Numbered from the stretch's first letter, positions 53,868 to 63,087 are shown. The stretch is 64,000 nt of DNA from Pontibacter vulgaris (GCF_022758145.1 NZ_JAJVDH010000001.1:62001-126000), one strand, 5' to 3'. Program-made: numbers and translations. Notes: generated from the sequence alone by a model not told the origin.

Positions 53868-54257
53868 ATGAGTACAGAACACCCACAAAAGCCCACCGAA
53901 TCCGAACTGGAAATTCTGCAGGTTCTGTGGCAAAACGGTCCTTCAACGGTTAGGTTTGTGCACGAAGAGCTTAGCAAAACCAAAGAGGCAGGCTATACCA
54001 CTACGCTTAAGATCATGCAGATTATGGCTGAAAAAGGCATGGTAGAACCTGATAAAAGCAGCCGCTCGCATGTATACCGCCCATTGCTTACCGAAGAGGC
54101 TACCCAACGCAAACTCCTCGACCGGTTCCTGGATACTACTTTCCGGGGATCTGCCATGAAACTGGTAATGCAGGCATTGGGCAACCACCAGACTTCACCC
54201 GAAGAACTAGATGAAATCAGAAACTTATTAGATAAACTGGAAGGAGGTAAAAAATGA
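53868..54257 (+). CDS. BlaI/MecI/CopY family transcriptional repressor
   Basis: A 129-residue winged-helix repressor. The N-terminal DNA-binding domain shows PTESELEILQVLWQNGPSTVRFVHEELSKTKEAGYTTTLKIMQIMAEKGMV. The C-terminal dimerisation helices follow (DRFLDTTFRGSAMKLV). It is followed by the M56 gene with a 4-base overlap (ATGA), typical for blaI-blaR1 units, and preceded by twin dyads that it probably binds. Proteolysis by the partner would relieve repression. Confidence 0.95.
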   Translation: MSTEHPQKPTESELEILQVLWQNGPSTVRFVHEELSKTKEAGYTTTLKIMQIMAEKGMVEPDKSSRSHVYRPLLTEEATQRKLLDRFLDTTFRGSAMKLVMQALGNHQTSPEELDEIRNLLDKLEGGKK

Positions 54258-56371
54258 ACTTCAGCCTGAATTTTTTAACCAAAGAGTTGACGCATGCCCT
54301 GGGATGGGCGCTGCTGCACTCGCTGTGGCAAGGTGCCCTGGCAGCCATTATTGTGGCCCTGTTGCTGATTGTGCTAAACCGCCATTCGGCAAAAGTAAGG
54401 TACATGGTGTCGCTGCTTGGCATGGCTACTGTGCTGGTTTTGTTTATAGTTACCTTCATACATTATTATACTTCCGTGCCTGGCCCGGCTAATGCCTCAT
54501 CGCCTCAGGAGCTAAGTATGATACAGCTGCAGAGTATAAGTGCTTCGCCGGCTGGTGATGCCACGGCCTGGGAACAGGCCCTGGCATCAGGCAAGTTATA
54601 CTTTGCACAACACCTGCCTTTGCTGGTTAGCCTGTGGCTGATGGGCTTGCTGGTTATGGTGCTACGCTTTTTAGGAAGTATGGCTTATGTGCAGCGGCTC
54701 CGCAACTATAAAACGCAGACACTGGGCATGCACTGGCAGGAAACACTGGCAACACTGCAGCAACGTATGGGCGTTAGCCGTGCGGTAAAACTGGCCGAGT
54801 CTGCCTTGGTACAGGTGCCGGTGGCCATTGGCTACCTGAAACCAGTAATTCTGCTGCCTGTAGGGGCGGTTACAGGCCTGAGCCAGCGACAACTGGAAGC
54901 TATACTTGCCCACGAGCTTGCCCACATAAAACGCCACGACTACTTCCTTAACCTGTTGCAGCAACTAGCCGAAACGATCTTTTTCTTTCATCCGGCGGTG
55001 TGGTGGATGAGCAACATGGCCCGCGCCGAGCGTGAGCATTGCTGCGATGACCTGGCTGTAACAGCCTGCGGCGATACTGTTACCTATGCGCGCGCACTAG
55101 CCCAGCTAGAGGAACTGCGCATGCCGGCTGGCCCTATGTACGCACTGGCACTTACAGGCAAAAAAGGTTCGCTGCTGGGCCGTATTAAGCGCTTGGTAAA
55201 TGCCCCCGATCTGCGGCCATCTTTTCAGGAGGGTTTTGTAGCAGCGTTGGTAGTAGTGGTTGGATGCATGTTATTATCTTATGGTGCCTGGGCCGGCCTG
55301 AAAGAGAAGCAACCGGAAGAGCTTGCACTTGTACATAATCTGCAGAAAGAAATCATACTTAAAGCGCCGGAAAAGGCAAGTATAGCTGTCACAGAGTTTA
55401 CCTCTCCCGAAGCCGAGGCTTTACTGGCATCTACGTTAACCATACAGGATACAACCGGCAAAACATCCGACCTGATCATCATCAAAAACAAGAAAGGTGA
55501 GATTTCTGAGCTGTATGTAAATGGCCGCCGCATTCCTAAAAAGGATATTCCTGAATTTCAGAAACTGATTGACCAACGCCTGGAACAAACCCGCCGTGCG
55601 CCCCGCATGAGTGCTAAAGAGCGCAGAGAAACACTTGACGCAACCCGTAGAGCCCTGAGCGAAGTACAACGCAACCGAAGGAATTATAACTATAATTTCA
55701 ACTTCTCCCACCTCGATAGCATGGACTTCGATGTAGCAATACCTCCTGTACCGCCAGTTCCACCAATGCCACCTATGCCAATGGTTCCTCCGCCACCGGC
55801 CCCTCCTGCGCCGCCAACACCCTATATTTTTGGTGAAGACAGCAAAGCAGCACAGAAAGAGCGTGCTAAAGAGCAGGAGCGATACAAAAAAGAAATGAAG
55901 CGCTATGAGCAGGAAATGGAAAAGTATGGAGAAGAGCTGAAAAAAATGAACCTTGAAGTACGCACTGAACGCAGAATACAAAGAGACAACTCTGGCAGAC
56001 CTGCACCCGATATGCGCCGCCGCGAAGAGGAAATACGCATACAACGGGAGAACATGCGCCTGCACGAGCAAAGCATGAAGCGACACGCAGAAGGTATGAA
56101 GCGCCATGAAGAGGGCATGAAAAAGCATGACGAGCAGATAACCTTACTTGAGAACGTGCAAAAGGAAATGATAAAAGATGGCCTGGTAAAAGAAAAAGCC
56201 AAAGAGGTTGATGTTAAACTTGATAAGACAGGCCTGTTTATAAATGGCAAAAAGCAATCGCAGCAACTGTATGAAAAGTACCGGGGCATGATGAAAAACA
56301 AAGAAGGCAAAACCCTTGACTTTACTATTAAAAAAGATAGTCAGAATCAACAGATTATGATTAACGATTAA
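54254..56371 (+). CDS. M56 (BlaR1-like) membrane metallopeptidase without beta-lactam sensor domain
   Basis: A 705-residue protein. The first 340 residues have four membrane helices and the zinc site (ILAHELAHIKRHDYFLNLLQQLAETIFFFHPAVWWMS, about residue 217), as in BlaR1. In BlaR1 a periplasmic penicillin-binding sensor follows; here I see no SxxK/KTG set. Instead there is an extended region with LYVNGRRIPKKDIPEF, a proline-rich linker (about residues 498-520), a long charged coiled coil (about 530-640) and a short C-terminal domain that repeats a LFINGKK-type strand. The sensed signal is thus not the usual beta-lactam. A Shine-Dalgarno (AAGGAGG) precedes its ATG inside blaI. Translational coupling to blaI is likely. 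Confidence 0.88.
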   Translation: MNFSLNFLTKELTHALGWALLHSLWQGALAAIIVALLLIVLNRHSAKVRYMVSLLGMATVLVLFIVTFIHYYTSVPGPANASSPQELSMIQLQSISASPAGDATAWEQALASGKLYFAQHLPLLVSLWLMGLLVMVLRFLGSMAYVQRLRNYKTQTLGMHWQETLATLQQRMGVSRAVKLAESALVQVPVAIGYLKPVILLPVGAVTGLSQRQLEAILAHELAHIKRHDYFLNLLQQLAETIFFFHPAVWWMSNMARAEREHCCDDLAVTACGDTVTYARALAQLEELRMPAGPMYALALTGKKGSLLGRIKRLVNAPDLRPSFQEGFVAALVVVVGCMLLSYGAWAGLKEKQPEELALVHNLQKEIILKAPEKASIAVTEFTSPEAEALLASTLTIQDTTGKTSDLIIIKNKKGEISELYVNGRRIPKKDIPEFQKLIDQRLEQTRRAPRMSAKERRETLDATRRALSEVQRNRRNYNYNFNFSHLDSMDFDVAIPPVPPVPPMPPMPMVPPPPAPPAPPTPYIFGEDSKAAQKERAKEQERYKKEMKRYEQEMEKYGEELKKMNLEVRTERRIQRDNSGRPAPDMRRREEEIRIQRENMRLHEQSMKRHAEGMKRHEEGMKKHDEQITLLENVQKEMIKDGLVKEKAKEVDVKLDKTGLFINGKKQSQQLYEKYRGMMKNKEGKTLDFTIKKDSQNQQIMIND

Positions 56372-56400
56372 GATAACTCCACCATCCAAGCTCCGGCAAT

Positions 56401-56439
56401 GTCGCCTGCCTGTTATTTAAACTATAACGGGCAGGCGAC
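56401..56439 (+). terminator. Terminator after the blaR1-like gene
   Basis: A 10-bp GC stem (GTCGCCTGCC with GGCAGGCGAC), extended by GTTAT/ATAAC around a small bulge, with TTGTTTATTT after it. Confidence 0.78.
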
Positions 56440-56524
56440 TTGTTTATTTACGGCCTTGCTAAACCTGCAACAAGTACAAAACTATATATCCCTGTGGTTG
56501 TTCTTTTCCGTAAGTATAGTGGCA

Positions 56525-56558
56525 TTGCTGTACCTTTGTATAATCCGTGCTATATTTG
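56525..56558 (+). promoter_or_regulatory. Promoter of the T9SS metalloprotease gene
   Basis: A TTG (56525-56527), a 23-base spacer and a perfect TATATTTG (56551-56558), which predicts a transcription start about 20 bases before the ATG at 56586. Confidence 0.55.
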
Positions 56559-56585
56559 GTATTGTTGTAAAACCTCACTTCATCT

Positions 56586-58733
56586 ATGACCAATTTTTAT
56601 ATGCCGTCTATTAGCGCTTTAACCCGGAAAGCCGGAGCTTGCCTGGTGTTTTTAGCGCTATTGTTCTCTTCTGTTGCCTATGCCTCGCAGGGACTTCACA
56701 TGGTGCCGCTACCACTCTCTGAACGCGTGCGCGAAGCCGATTATATTGTGGAAGGTGAGGTTATAGCCAAACAATCTTTTTGGGATGCGGGCCACAACAA
56801 TATTTATACTTCCAACACCATAAAAATATACAAGGTATTTAAAGGCACTGTGCAGGAGCATCAACTGGAACTAATAACCGAAGGCGGTAACATTGGTCTG
56901 AAAAAGCATGTCTTCTCCTCGGCACTGGAGCTGTACCGTGGCCAGCAGGGTATCTTCTTCCTGAACACAGAGAAAGAGATCCGCACATCGCCGGGCAACC
57001 GTGGCCTTAGCACACGCGCCTATGGCAGCCAGCAGGGCTTTGTAAAGTATAACCTTGAAAGTGGCGCATCGGCAACAGGTGTTTTCGAAGATTACAAGAC
57101 AGTGCAGGAAGTATACAAAGCCGTAACTGAAAAAACCGGCCGCAACTACCGCACCCTGCAACAAAACGAGCGCCTGCGTAAAGCTTTGGACCTGCGCCAG
57201 ACTCAGACTCAAAACCAGACACAAGGCACTTTACTTGCACCTATCATCAGCAGTATTTCGCCTTTAACTACCAGTTCGGGTACCGGAGCTGTACTTACTA
57301 TTAACGGTTCTAATTTTGGCAACACACGCGGCACTGGCTTTGTTGAGTTCCGCAACGCCGATGATGGCGGTAAAACATTTATCCAGCCACTTAATAAGGA
57401 TTACATTTCCTGGACAAACACCCAGATAAAAGTACGCATACCGTCACGTAGCCCATCTGGCGGAGCGGCTGGTTCCGGCGAAGTGCGCGTTACAGCTGCC
57501 GACGGCACCTCTATAGCAAGCGCCCAGAAAGTAACCATAGAATTTGCTTACTCCAATGTTATACTTGATGGCAACACTACCCGCGCTTTTGAACCCTTGT
57601 TATTGGATATAGATAAGGCCGGAGGCTATACCATCCGGTTTGCTCCCAGCATGCAAAGCCGCGCAGCAGCCCAGGAAGGTTTTAAAAGAGCTATGAATAA
57701 CTGGATCTGCGCTACTAACGTGAACTGGAAAATTGGCGCACCTGTAACCACCGAAAAAGTATCCGAAGATAATCAATCCGTAATCCGTTTTGCCCCGGGC
57801 TCCGAAACCGGTGCGGGCGTGCTGGCACGTACCATCAGCCGCTGGGAAGGCTACCGCTGCGATAACGACACCTTGTTCTGGGTAAGCGAGTTTGATATGG
57901 AAATAAATAACAACATTACCTGGCAGTATGGCCCCGGCGACGCTACCGGCAATCAGTTCGATTTTGAAACTGTAATGCTGCACGAGCTTGGCCATGCCCA
58001 CCAGTTAGGCCACGTTATACTTCCGAGAGCTATTATGCATTATGCTGTTGAGTCTGCTATGCTTATCCGGGATTTGAATACAGCAGATATTACAGGTGCC
58101 AGGCTGGTGATGTCTAATAGCGTAAAGCCAAATATTTGCGAGCGCGACCCTATGGTACCGCTGCAGGGCGACTGTAAGCTGGCAGAAGAAGTACGTACCT
58201 TTGAGGCTAGTTTCAGTGGCACAAACAATGCCGTTGTAAACGTAAAATGGACCACCAATAACCAGCAGGCCGTAGACTTTTATGTGGTGCAACGCAGCGC
58301 AAACGGAGTAGATTGGGAGGATATAGCCACAGTTGATGCAGGAAGTTCTCAAAGCTATACTTACACAGATAATAACCCACTGCCCCGTGTAAGCTATTAC
58401 CGCCTGAGAGTAGTATACCTTACCGGAGAGCCATTATTCTCACCGAGAGTACGGTTAATAAATCCATCTGATATAAAGAAGTTTGTTGCATTCCCTAACC
58501 CGATTTCACCAGCTACCGAAAGTATACAGCTGGAGTATATTGTGCAGGCTTCTACTAAAATGGAAATTAAGCTTTACGATTATACCGGCAAGCTGGTAAA
58601 AAGCTTCGAAGTTACTTTTAGCGATGTGAACGTACCCGTTGAGCTAAACGTAAGCGATCTGTCAGCGGGCATGTACATCATGAAATGGCAGGAAGGCATT
58701 AACAGCGGCGAGTTTAAAATAGTGAAGCTATAG
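56586..58733 (+). CDS. Secreted zinc metalloprotease with IPT domain and T9SS C-terminal sorting domain
   Basis: A 715-residue exported protein. A signal peptide (about 1-34) is followed by an N-terminal domain, an IPT/TIG domain at about 219-320 (PIISSISPLTTSSGTGAVLT) and a peptidase domain with HELGHAHQLGH near residue 465, the matrixin-type HExxHxxxxxH zinc motif, and IMHY as the Met turn. A fibronectin-like domain precedes the C-terminal sorting domain of about 75 residues (VAFPNPISPATESIQ, then LYDYTGKLVKS and GMYIMKWQEG, ending VKL), the type A T9SS signal. It is thus a cargo of the secretion machine encoded at the start of the window. Start could be the second Met (56601). Confidence 0.92.
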   Translation: MTNFYMPSISALTRKAGACLVFLALLFSSVAYASQGLHMVPLPLSERVREADYIVEGEVIAKQSFWDAGHNNIYTSNTIKIYKVFKGTVQEHQLELITEGGNIGLKKHVFSSALELYRGQQGIFFLNTEKEIRTSPGNRGLSTRAYGSQQGFVKYNLESGASATGVFEDYKTVQEVYKAVTEKTGRNYRTLQQNERLRKALDLRQTQTQNQTQGTLLAPIISSISPLTTSSGTGAVLTINGSNFGNTRGTGFVEFRNADDGGKTFIQPLNKDYISWTNTQIKVRIPSRSPSGGAAGSGEVRVTAADGTSIASAQKVTIEFAYSNVILDGNTTRAFEPLLLDIDKAGGYTIRFAPSMQSRAAAQEGFKRAMNNWICATNVNWKIGAPVTTEKVSEDNQSVIRFAPGSETGAGVLARTISRWEGYRCDNDTLFWVSEFDMEINNNITWQYGPGDATGNQFDFETVMLHELGHAHQLGHVILPRAIMHYAVESAMLIRDLNTADITGARLVMSNSVKPNICERDPMVPLQGDCKLAEEVRTFEASFSGTNNAVVNVKWTTNNQQAVDFYVVQRSANGVDWEDIATVDAGSSQSYTYTDNNPLPRVSYYRLRVVYLTGEPLFSPRVRLINPSDIKKFVAFPNPISPATESIQLEYIVQASTKMEIKLYDYTGKLVKSFEVTFSDVNVPVELNVSDLSAGMYIMKWQEGINSGEFKIVKL

Positions 58734-58743
58734 CCTTAATTCT

Positions 58744-58800
58744 AAAGTATAAAAACAGAAAGAGCAACCGGTTTGGTTGCTCTTTCTGTTTTTATACTTT
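58744..58800. terminator. Bidirectional terminator with a 26-bp perfect stem including the heptamer
   Basis: The inverted repeat spans 58744-58769 and 58775-58800 with a GGTTT loop. The core is AGAGCAACC/GGTTGCTCT; the outer ends are AAAGTATA and TATACTTT, so the heptamer is part of the stem in mirror orientation. It separates the converging metalloprotease and Hsp20 genes. Confidence 0.92.
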
Positions 58801-58807
58801 ATCAGTC

Positions 58808-59275
58808 CTAATCAATTTTAATTCGCTTTTTAGGGCGGTCAGTTTCTTTTGTTTTTGGTACATTCAGGCTCAGAACGCCATTTTCATAATGCGCTTTTAT
58901 GTCTTCTGGCTTCACTGTTTCCGGCAGGCTGAATGAGCGGCTGAAAGAGCTGTAATTATACTCCCGGCGCTTAAAATTTTCCTTTTCTTCGGTTTTGTCT
59001 TCTTCTTTCTGGCAGCTAATGGTTAGTGTGCGCTCATCCATATCTATGTCGAAATCTTCTTTCTTCATACCTGGCGCAGCCACCTCTATCAGGTATTCCT
59101 TATCATTTTCACGGATATTAACGGCAGGAACATTCGACTCCATCTGCTTGCGCCATTGCATTGGCATCAAGAACATGTCTTTGTCGAAAAAGCGGTCTAC
59201 ATCTGAAAAAAAATCTGTAAAAATAGAATGGGCTGGCGAAGTAGCACCTCCATTTCTTCTCATCACATTTGCCAT
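58808..59275 (-). CDS. Small heat-shock protein (Hsp20/alpha-crystallin)
   Basis: A 155-residue ATP-independent chaperone. The alpha-crystallin domain runs from about 50 to 145: PAVNIRENDKEYLIEVAAPGMKKEDFDI, RREYNYSSFSRSFSLPETV, and the conserved A-x-x-x-N-G-V-L block (YENGVLSLNVPK). The tail ends in KKRIKID with the I-x-I motif that mediates oligomers. A strong Shine-Dalgarno (GAGGAG on the minus strand, 59282-59288) precedes the start, unusual for this phylum. Confidence 0.95.
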   Translation of the reverse strand: MANVMRRNGGATSPAHSIFTDFFSDVDRFFDKDMFLMPMQWRKQMESNVPAVNIRENDKEYLIEVAAPGMKKEDFDIDMDERTLTISCQKEEDKTEEKENFKRREYNYSSFSRSFSLPETVKPEDIKAHYENGVLSLNVPKTKETDRPKKRIKID

Positions 59276-60011
59276 GATTTAACTCCTCTTTTTAGTTTAA
59301 CAAGCACTTTAAATTCCAATCATAGAACTATACCAATTAATTCTATACTTTTTTTACGCCATTAAATTCAGAGGGTTATAGCTTTAAAAATGATTTTGAT
59401 CAGTTCTAATAGCCTTAAAATAACAAAAGACAAGCACTTTACGGCTTCTATGCCGCGTTGCTTGTCTTTTGCAGGCTTATAAAGGAAGTTTTGCCAACCG
59501 GTTTTTATTCCGGCTTACAAACAACCTTGCCAGGTTTGTGCACTAATTAAGTTTGATAGCTTGGAAAGGCGCTTATAATATGTTTACAAAAGAGCTTCCA
59601 AAATGCCTGCTTTTCAAGGTATTTTTACAGCCAAAAGTAACACGCATAATTTTATACTTTATCACACCAAAAACGTCAAAAAGCCTCTCTGCGCCTATTT
59701 TTAAATTAAAATATACTTAAAAAAAGCGCTGCTCGTAACATAGCTAGATTTTAATATTACTTAAATTATTTAGCTTATATGTCCGCAACCGCTGCATACA
59801 TAAACCATAGTTTTATTATTAAGATAACCCTATATTTGATCTGAAAAGCACGAAAATGGCTTACCATTTACGCAGGCAAAACACCTGCGCAAGTATACCA
59901 GCAAAAGCAGGATCTGAAGTATAGGCTAAGGCTGTTTATTTTCAGGAGGCGCACCCTGGTTGTAAGTATGTTAATGGCTTAATTTATACTTGTTCGATTA
60001 CTTTTTCTTTT
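59276..60011. other. 736-bp gene-free region upstream of dgt
   Basis: No ORF of weight. It contains a long hairpin (59424-59471), about six heptamer copies, and one perfect TATATTTG (59831-59838) that could be a promoter about 170 bases before dgt. A 22-codon frame at 59855 is too short to support. This is the largest gap in the window. Confidence 0.55.
59424..59471. terminator. Orphan hairpin in the hsp20-dgt gap
   Basis: Outer 13-bp arms (CAAAAGACAAGCA with TGCTTGTCTTTTG) and an inner CGGC/GCCG pair. On the minus strand T-rich sequence follows. No gene ends here; it could end a small RNA transcript or be the remains of a terminator. Confidence 0.5.
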
Positions 60012-61379
60012 ATGCAAACCACTACCTGGGACAAACTGATATCAAAAAAACGCTTTGAAACTACTGATAAGAAGTATAACACTGACGAATCTGTAAGAGG
60101 CGAGTTTCAGCGCGACTACGACCGCATTGTGTTTTCATCGGCTTTCAGGAGGTTGCAGAACAAAACCCAGGTAATGCCTATGCCCGAAAGCGATTTTGTG
60201 CACACACGCCTTACACATAGCTTGGAGGCATCAGTAGTGGGCCGCTCGCTTGGCCGCATAGTTGGCAAAAGTATACTGGAGCGCTACCCGCAACTGGCCC
60301 TTGAGAAAAACATACAGGAAGCTGATTTTGGTGATGTAGTTGCCGCTGCCTGCCTGGCCCACGACATTGGTAACCCGCCTTTTGGGCACTCCGGCGAAGA
60401 CGCCATCTCGGCATACTTTCAGAGCGAAGAAGCGCAGCCATTTTTAATAAATTTAACCCAAGCCCAGCGCACCGACCTTTATAGTTTCGAGGGCAATGCA
60501 GCCGGCTTCCGGATACTAACTTATACTTACCCGGCGCATTGCAACCTGCCCGGCGGCCTTAGCCTTACTTATACTACACTGGCTACCTTTACCAAATACC
60601 CGAAGGAGTCATTGCCAATCATTCCTAAGACAAAAAACACGAGCGAAAAGAAGTATGGCTTTTTTCAGACCGAGCGCCTGTGGTTCCGGAACATTGCCAA
60701 TGAACTGGGCTTGTTAAAGAAAGGAGCCTCTGACGAAGTATTCTATCATCGCCACCCACTTGCTTTCCTGGTCGAAGCCGCCGACGATATCTGTTACCGC
60801 ATCATTGACTTTGAAGATGGCCTGCGACTTGGCCTGGTGCCACAGGAAAAAGGGCTGGACCTGCTCCGCCAGATCCTGAACGATAACCCGAACCGCATTT
60901 CCAGCCTTACTTTTTATGATTGGAAAGAGGAAATAGGATACCTGCGCGCACGCATTATCGGCAAACTGATAGACGAAACTGCTCAGATATTTCTGCAGCA
61001 CGAAGAAGCCATACTTGCCGGTACATTCGATACGCCGCTAATTAACCTGCTTGGCTGCAAACCTACACTGGATGAGATTAAAGATCTTTCTATCAGATTG
61101 ATTTACCAGAACCGACCGGTGCTGGAAATTGAAGCGGCCGGTTTTGAAGTGCTTGGCGGATTGCTGGATGCCTGCATGAAAGCTGTTTTTAAACCCGAAT
61201 CGAAGCACCACCGCAAGCTGGCTGCCCTGGTTCCGCCGCATTACATTACGTTACCGGAAACTGCTACAGACTACGAGCGCATCATCCACATCACAGATTT
61301 TGTAGCCAGCCTCACCGACCAGGCCGCCTTAAGTTTATACCGCAAGATCAAAGGTATAGAGCTTCCAAAGATGTATTGA
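60012..61379 (+). CDS. dgt: Deoxyguanosine triphosphate triphosphohydrolase (Dgt family)
   Basis: A 455-residue HD-domain enzyme that splits dGTP (or dNTPs) into deoxynucleoside and triphosphate. The H...HD...D site is visible: DFVHTRLTHSLEASVVGRSLG near residue 62, CLAHDIGNPPFGHSGEDAI near 117 and the last Asp near residue 259 in VEAADDICYRIIDFEDG. RFETTDKKYNTDESVRGEFQRDYDRIVFSSAFRRL is the typical N-terminus. Length agrees with the longer Bacteroidota form. It may protect against phage by lowering dNTPs, as reported for some family members, but it is a single gene. Confidence 0.95.
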   Translation: MQTTTWDKLISKKRFETTDKKYNTDESVRGEFQRDYDRIVFSSAFRRLQNKTQVMPMPESDFVHTRLTHSLEASVVGRSLGRIVGKSILERYPQLALEKNIQEADFGDVVAAACLAHDIGNPPFGHSGEDAISAYFQSEEAQPFLINLTQAQRTDLYSFEGNAAGFRILTYTYPAHCNLPGGLSLTYTTLATFTKYPKESLPIIPKTKNTSEKKYGFFQTERLWFRNIANELGLLKKGASDEVFYHRHPLAFLVEAADDICYRIIDFEDGLRLGLVPQEKGLDLLRQILNDNPNRISSLTFYDWKEEIGYLRARIIGKLIDETAQIFLQHEEAILAGTFDTPLINLLGCKPTLDEIKDLSIRLIYQNRPVLEIEAAGFEVLGGLLDACMKAVFKPESKHHRKLAALVPPHYITLPETATDYERIIHITDFVASLTDQAALSLYRKIKGIELPKMY

Positions 61380-61732
61380 TTTAAACGCCTGCAAATTGCC
61401 TTTTCGATGCCAGGAGAAATCTGATCATGGAGTATCTGCTTCAAATCACTCTCCCTGTAGTCGGGATGACAGGCATTTCTGCAGGCCAAAGCCGCCTTCC
61501 CTCAGTTAGAACTGGCTCAGAAATCACCAAATCAACTAGAAGTAGCAGCACGCATTTCATCTACAAAATTCCTGCTCTCATCCTTGTTTGTCCTGTGTTA
61601 GTATATTAGCGTTATACTTAACGACGCTACAATTGGCACAACACACCTGTTTGAGCTAAATTTATACTTCTTACAACAAGCTAAATCTGATAGTGGCACC
61701 AGCGGCCGCTTAACTTTTAAATTATACTTTAC
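61380..61732. other. 353-bp gap between dgt and the M16 genes
   Basis: It holds a possible dispersed-repeat fragment on the minus strand (61391-61474), AT-rich sequence with several heptamer copies and no supportable ORF. No terminator stands out after dgt. Confidence 0.5.
61391..61474 (-). repeat. Possible fragment of a dispersed intergenic repeat
   Basis: Read on the minus strand the region runs GCCTGTCATCCCGACTAC, then a spacer, then CAGATTTCTCCTGGCATCG. This composition (a TGTCATCCCGAC start and AGATTTCTC ... CGAAA-type end) resembles degenerate dispersed repeats that I recall from Hymenobacteraceae and similar genomes. There is only one copy in the window, so the call is weak. Confidence 0.35.
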
Positions 61733-63070
61733 ATGAAACGCAAGTTGATGATCTGCATGCTGTGGTGTGCTTCCGGCCTTGCCGCGTTTGCCCAGACCAA
61801 AAGCAACAAGATTGAATTCACGGAATATACCCTCGACAACGGGCTGCACGTGATTTTGCACCAGGATAAGTCTACACCCAATGTGGCAGTATCGGTGCTT
61901 TACCATGTAGGTTCTAAAAACGAGCAGGAAGGCCGCACAGGTTTTGCACACTTTTTTGAGCACCTAATGTTTGAAGGCACAGAAAACATCGATCGTGGTA
62001 AGTATATGTCGATTGTGCAGAACGCTGGTGGCGCACTTAATGCCAACACTTCATTCGACCGCACTTATTACTACGAGTTATTACCATCAAACCAACTCAA
62101 CCTGGGCCTGTGGATGGAGGCAGAACGCATGCGCCACGCCAAAATAGACGAAGTTGGTGTGGAAACACAGCGCAAAGTAGTACAGGAAGAAAAGCGCGAA
62201 CGCATCGACAACCAGCCTTATGGCACAATCGGCGAGAACGTGTTTTCTTTAGCATACACGAAGCACCCTTATAAAAACATGCCGATTGGTTCTTTTAAAG
62301 ACCTGAACAGTGCTAAGATTGAGGAGTTCCGTGATTTCTATAAAACCTTCTATGTGCCTAACAACGCCACGCTTTCCATTGCCGGCGACATTAACATAGA
62401 TGAGACCAAAAAGCTGATAGAACAGTATTTCGCCAGCATCCCGAAGGGCACCAAGGCAGTACCTAGACCAAATGTAACAGAGCCAAAACAGACCGAGGAG
62501 CGCCGCAAAACTGTTTATGACAACATACAGTTACCGGCCGTTATCCAGGCTTACCACATACCGGCGCAAGGCACCGAAGATTACTATGCGCTATCTATGC
62601 TGACTACACTGCTTTCCGGCGGCGAAAGTGCCCGATTGCCAAAAGCACTGGTAGATAAGCAGCAAAAAGCCGTTGCCGCACAATCTATACCTTTCCCTAC
62701 CGAAGACCCGGGCCTGTTCCTGACCTTAGCCATTGCCAATATGGGCGTAGATGTAAACGACCTGGAGAAAGCCATGAACACCGAGATTGACCGTGTTAAA
62801 ACAGAAGACCTGAGCGATAACGAGTTCCAGAAGCTGCGCAACCAGGTAGAAAGCCAGTTTATCCAGGACAACCGCACAGTAGCCAGCCGCGCCGAGAGCC
62901 TTGCCAACTACCATGTATACTATGGCGATGCCAACCTGATCAATACCGAGCTGGAGCGCTATATGAAAGTTACGAAAGCCGACATTAAGCGTGTAGCAAA
63001 CCAGTACCTGGCAAAAGAGAACCGCGTAGTGCTGCACTACCTGCCAAAATCTGCCCAGCCTAAACAATAA
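61733..63070 (+). CDS. M16 family zinc peptidase, catalytic subunit
   Basis: A 445-residue exported peptidase with a signal peptide (about 1-20, ending AAFAQT). The inverted zinc motif HxxEH is in GFAHFFEHLMFEGTENIDRG near residue 75, with the distal Glu in VVQEEKRERIDN. The second half has the C-terminal M16 domain. The gene after it encodes the partner lacking this motif, and the two are 17 bases apart. The pair works like mitochondrial processing peptidase or PqqF-like heterodimers. Confidence 0.95.
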   Translation: MKRKLMICMLWCASGLAAFAQTKSNKIEFTEYTLDNGLHVILHQDKSTPNVAVSVLYHVGSKNEQEGRTGFAHFFEHLMFEGTENIDRGKYMSIVQNAGGALNANTSFDRTYYYELLPSNQLNLGLWMEAERMRHAKIDEVGVETQRKVVQEEKRERIDNQPYGTIGENVFSLAYTKHPYKNMPIGSFKDLNSAKIEEFRDFYKTFYVPNNATLSIAGDINIDETKKLIEQYFASIPKGTKAVPRPNVTEPKQTEERRKTVYDNIQLPAVIQAYHIPAQGTEDYYALSMLTTLLSGGESARLPKALVDKQQKAVAAQSIPFPTEDPGLFLTLAIANMGVDVNDLEKAMNTEIDRVKTEDLSDNEFQKLRNQVESQFIQDNRTVASRAESLANYHVYYGDANLINTELERYMKVTKADIKRVANQYLAKENRVVLHYLPKSAQPKQ

Positions 63071-63087
63071 CAAGACATTCTACAGAA

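Noticed and set aside
55436..56128. Minus-strand frame of 230 codons opposite the blaR1-like gene
   Set aside because: Shadow of the coiled-coil and Pro-rich part of the real gene; Phe/His/Ala bias without motifs.
60012..61379. Dgt as part of an anti-phage defence island
   Set aside because: It stands alone, without other defence genes, so a housekeeping role is more likely.
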